Positions 62,671 through 64,000 of a stretch of 64,000 nucleotides of DNA are shown one piece after another. The position numbers were made by a program, and so were the translations under genes. Positions within the stretch are counted from its first letter, which is position 1, and each line of letters begins with the position of its first letter. Under the pieces are notes generated by a model that had not been told where the DNA came from, ran no database searches, and saw nothing but the letters and a program-made list of their open reading frames with translations. Source of the DNA: Saccharopolyspora dendranthemae (GTDB lineage: Bacteria > Actinomycetota > Actinomycetes > Mycobacteriales > Pseudonocardiaceae); NCBI RefSeq assembly GCF_007829955.1, contig NZ_VIWX01000003.1, positions 186,001 to 250,000 of the forward strand, in the 5' to 3' direction.

Positions 62671-63434
62671 CGCAACCCCCTCGGCGACAGGTAGGTCTCG
62701 GCCAGCGCGCCGAGCCAGTCGACCAGCAGCGCCAGGGCCATCGCCAGCACGGAACCGACGATCATGACCGTGTAGTCGTTGAGCTTGTACCCGGTGTCGA
62801 TCAGCTCACCGAGGCCGCCCGCGCCGACGAACAGCGCCAGCGTCGCGGTTCCCACCGCCAGCACCAGCGAGGTCCGCAGACCGGCGAGGATGAACGGCAC
62901 CGCCAGCGGCATCTCGATGCGCATCAGCACGCTCGAACCGGACATGCCGATGCCGCGACCCGCGTCGACCAGCGACGAATCCACCGACTGCAGCCCCACG
63001 ATCGTGTTGCGCAGGACCGGCAGGAGCGCGTAGAAGGCGATCGGCAGCGCCGCGATCCAGAACCCGGTGGAACCACCGGTGAACAGGAAGAACAGCACGA
63101 GCAACCCCATCGAGGGGGCCGCCTGGCCGATGTTGGCGATGCCGATGACCACGGGTGCGACGCGACGTGCCCAGCTCCTGCTGAGCACCACGCCCAGCGG
63201 CACCGCGACCAGCACGACAATCAGCGCCACGGTGAGGCTGATCATGAAGTGCGTCCAGGTCAGGCCCAGGATCGTCGACGGGTTGAGGTTCCGGAGCGTC
63301 ACCTCGTCGTTGTCCCGGGTGAACGCCCAGGTCAGCACCGCCGCGACCAGCACCACCACGGTCACGGGCTGCACCAGCAGCCGCAGCCGTTCGGCCCGCG
63401 TGGACCCGGAGTCGGAAGCGTAAGCGCTGCTCAT
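62667..63434 (-). CDS. Osmoprotectant ABC transporter permease (OpuCB/ProW-like, 255 aa)
   Basis: Six or so membrane helices with the permease EAA-like loop (VDSSLVDAGRGIGMSGSSVLMRIEMPLAVPFILAGLRTS) that contacts the ATPase. It matches the OpuCB/OpuCD type. It overlaps both neighbours by 4 bases. Only one permease gene is seen; a second may lie beyond the ATPase gene. Confidence 0.92.
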   Translation of the reverse strand: MSSAYASDSGSTRAERLRLLVQPVTVVVLVAAVLTWAFTRDNDEVTLRNLNPSTILGLTWTHFMISLTVALIVVLVAVPLGVVLSRSWARRVAPVVIGIANIGQAAPSMGLLVLFFLFTGGSTGFWIAALPIAFYALLPVLRNTIVGLQSVDSSLVDAGRGIGMSGSSVLMRIEMPLAVPFILAGLRTSLVLAVGTATLALFVGAGGLGELIDTGYKLNDYTVMIVGSVLAMALALLVDWLGALAETYLSPRGLR

Positions 63435-64000
63435 GAGGCGTCAGCCCCAGACCCCGCGGTATCCGAACCAGCGGTTGCCGGCTCGTCGGCGTCGTCGGTG
63501 GCGTTCTCCTCGCGCAGCGCCTTGATCGTGTTCATCACGGTGTCGATGTCGACCACGCCGACGTACTCACCGCGCGAACCCGTCACCACGGCGACGCCGT
63601 CGTCGTCGGTCAGGATCGCCTCCAGGGCGTCCTGCAGCGTCGAGGCCCTCGAGACCGAGTCCTCGACCGGACGGCCGGCCCGCGCCAGGTCCGACACCGA
63701 GCCCGCCTCGCGAGCGGTCGCCCAGCGCAGCGGGCGGTTGCGCTTGTCGAGCACCACACCGATCGCGCCACGACGGGTGCCCAGACGTTCGCGCAGCACC
63801 GAAGGCGCTTCGTCGACCGTCGCGGTCGGCACCTGGCCGACCTCGATCTCGCGCACGCGGCGCAGCGTGAGCTGCTTGAGCGCCGCGCCCGCCCCGACGA
63901 ATCCGGCGACCGTGTCGTCGGCCGGGTTGGTCAGGATCGCTTCCGGGGTGTCGTACTGCAAGATCTTCGAGCGCTCGCCCAGCACCGCGATCCGGTCGCC
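63431..64000 (-). CDS. Osmoprotectant ABC transporter ATP-binding protein, C-terminal part (start outside window)
   Basis: The readable 190 residues begin within the NBD tail (GDRIAVLGERSKILQYDTPEAILTNPADDTVAGFVG) and continue into two CBS-like domains (EVGQVPTATVDEAP ... DDDGVAVVTGSRGEYVGVVDIDTVMNTI). OpuCA-type ATPases have CBS domains that sense ionic strength or c-di-AMP. The tail is acidic (ENATDDADEPATAG), which may help ion sensing. It is the first gene of the three visible. Confidence 0.92.
   Translation of the reverse strand, partial: GDRIAVLGERSKILQYDTPEAILTNPADDTVAGFVGAGAALKQLTLRRVREIEVGQVPTATVDEAPSVLRERLGTRRGAIGVVLDKRNRPLRWATAREAGSVSDLARAGRPVEDSVSRASTLQDALEAILTDDDGVAVVTGSRGEYVGVVDIDTVMNTIKALREENATDDADEPATAGSDTAGSGADAS

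Overview
The window is about 64 kb of high-GC chromosomal DNA from an actinobacterium. Translation is GTG/ATG-rich, there are many 4-base start/stop overlaps, the rRNA -10 boxes read TAAAGT, cydD and cydC are fused, and PPOX-type and Rv3235-type genes are present. The order aroA, rsgA, (DUF6912-like), WS/DGAT, ... Rv3235-like resembles, from memory, the Mycobacterium tuberculosis Rv3227-Rv3235 neighbourhood. My best guess is a member of the Pseudonocardiales (Saccharopolyspora-like), but I cannot prove this without a 16S search. The gene content is mostly core chromosome; I see no prophage, integrase, transposase or CRISPR array.

Layout. 1-4.9 kb: aroA tail, rsgA, a lipoprotein, a two-gene WS/DGAT unit and a SpoU-family rRNA methyltransferase. 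5.1-10.7 kb: a complete rRNA operon on the minus strand (16S-23S-5S, no tRNA in the spacers) with two promoters upstream and a hairpin terminator. 10.7-18.7 kb: a HAD-like protein, an Rv3235-family gene and a cytochrome bd operon (cydA-cydB-fused cydDC) that ends in a DevS-like GAF sensor kinase with no adjacent regulator. 18.8-21.6 kb: tyrosine/homogentisate catabolism (unknown gene, fahA, iclR-type regulator). 21.8-26.5 kb: two iron-linked genes with IdeR/DtxR-like boxes (a DUF2470 protein and ferritin) flanking a CPBP protease and arginine deiminase. 26.5-30.9 kb: an ECF sigma factor with a membrane partner, DUF5926, GDPD, DUF4328 and rhodanese. 31-39 kb: two sodium:solute symporters with small membrane partners, a LytTR regulator, an S49 peptidase and a LytS-like kinase. 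39-45 kb: Fpg, a PPOX protein, tRNA-Gly, MsrA, an acyltransferase and a Gln-rich membrane protein. 45-51 kb: a 1073-residue methyltransferase-GT2-GT4 fusion and a small membrane protein/kinase/regulator unit. 51-59 kb: a DnaA-box cluster, SLC13 permease plus glycerate kinase, a gamma-glutamyltransferase-like enzyme, UDP-glucose dehydrogenase, an AKR and an SDR. 59-64 kb: a TM0106-type nuclease, a DUF6474-like protein and an osmoprotectant ABC transporter.

The most unusual non-coding signals are these. A 68-bp inverted-repeat element occurs four times, always intergenic and always exactly 68 bp. Seven DnaA-box-like sites lie within 111 bp, far from any dnaA gene. A 60-bp perfect palindrome separates two convergent genes. 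A 17-bp-arm hairpin sits between direct repeats derived from the end of the 68-bp element. IdeR-like boxes lie upstream of the DUF2470 and ferritin genes, and a DevR-like palindrome lies upstream of cydA. The most unusual protein is the three-domain methyltransferase/glycosyltransferase.
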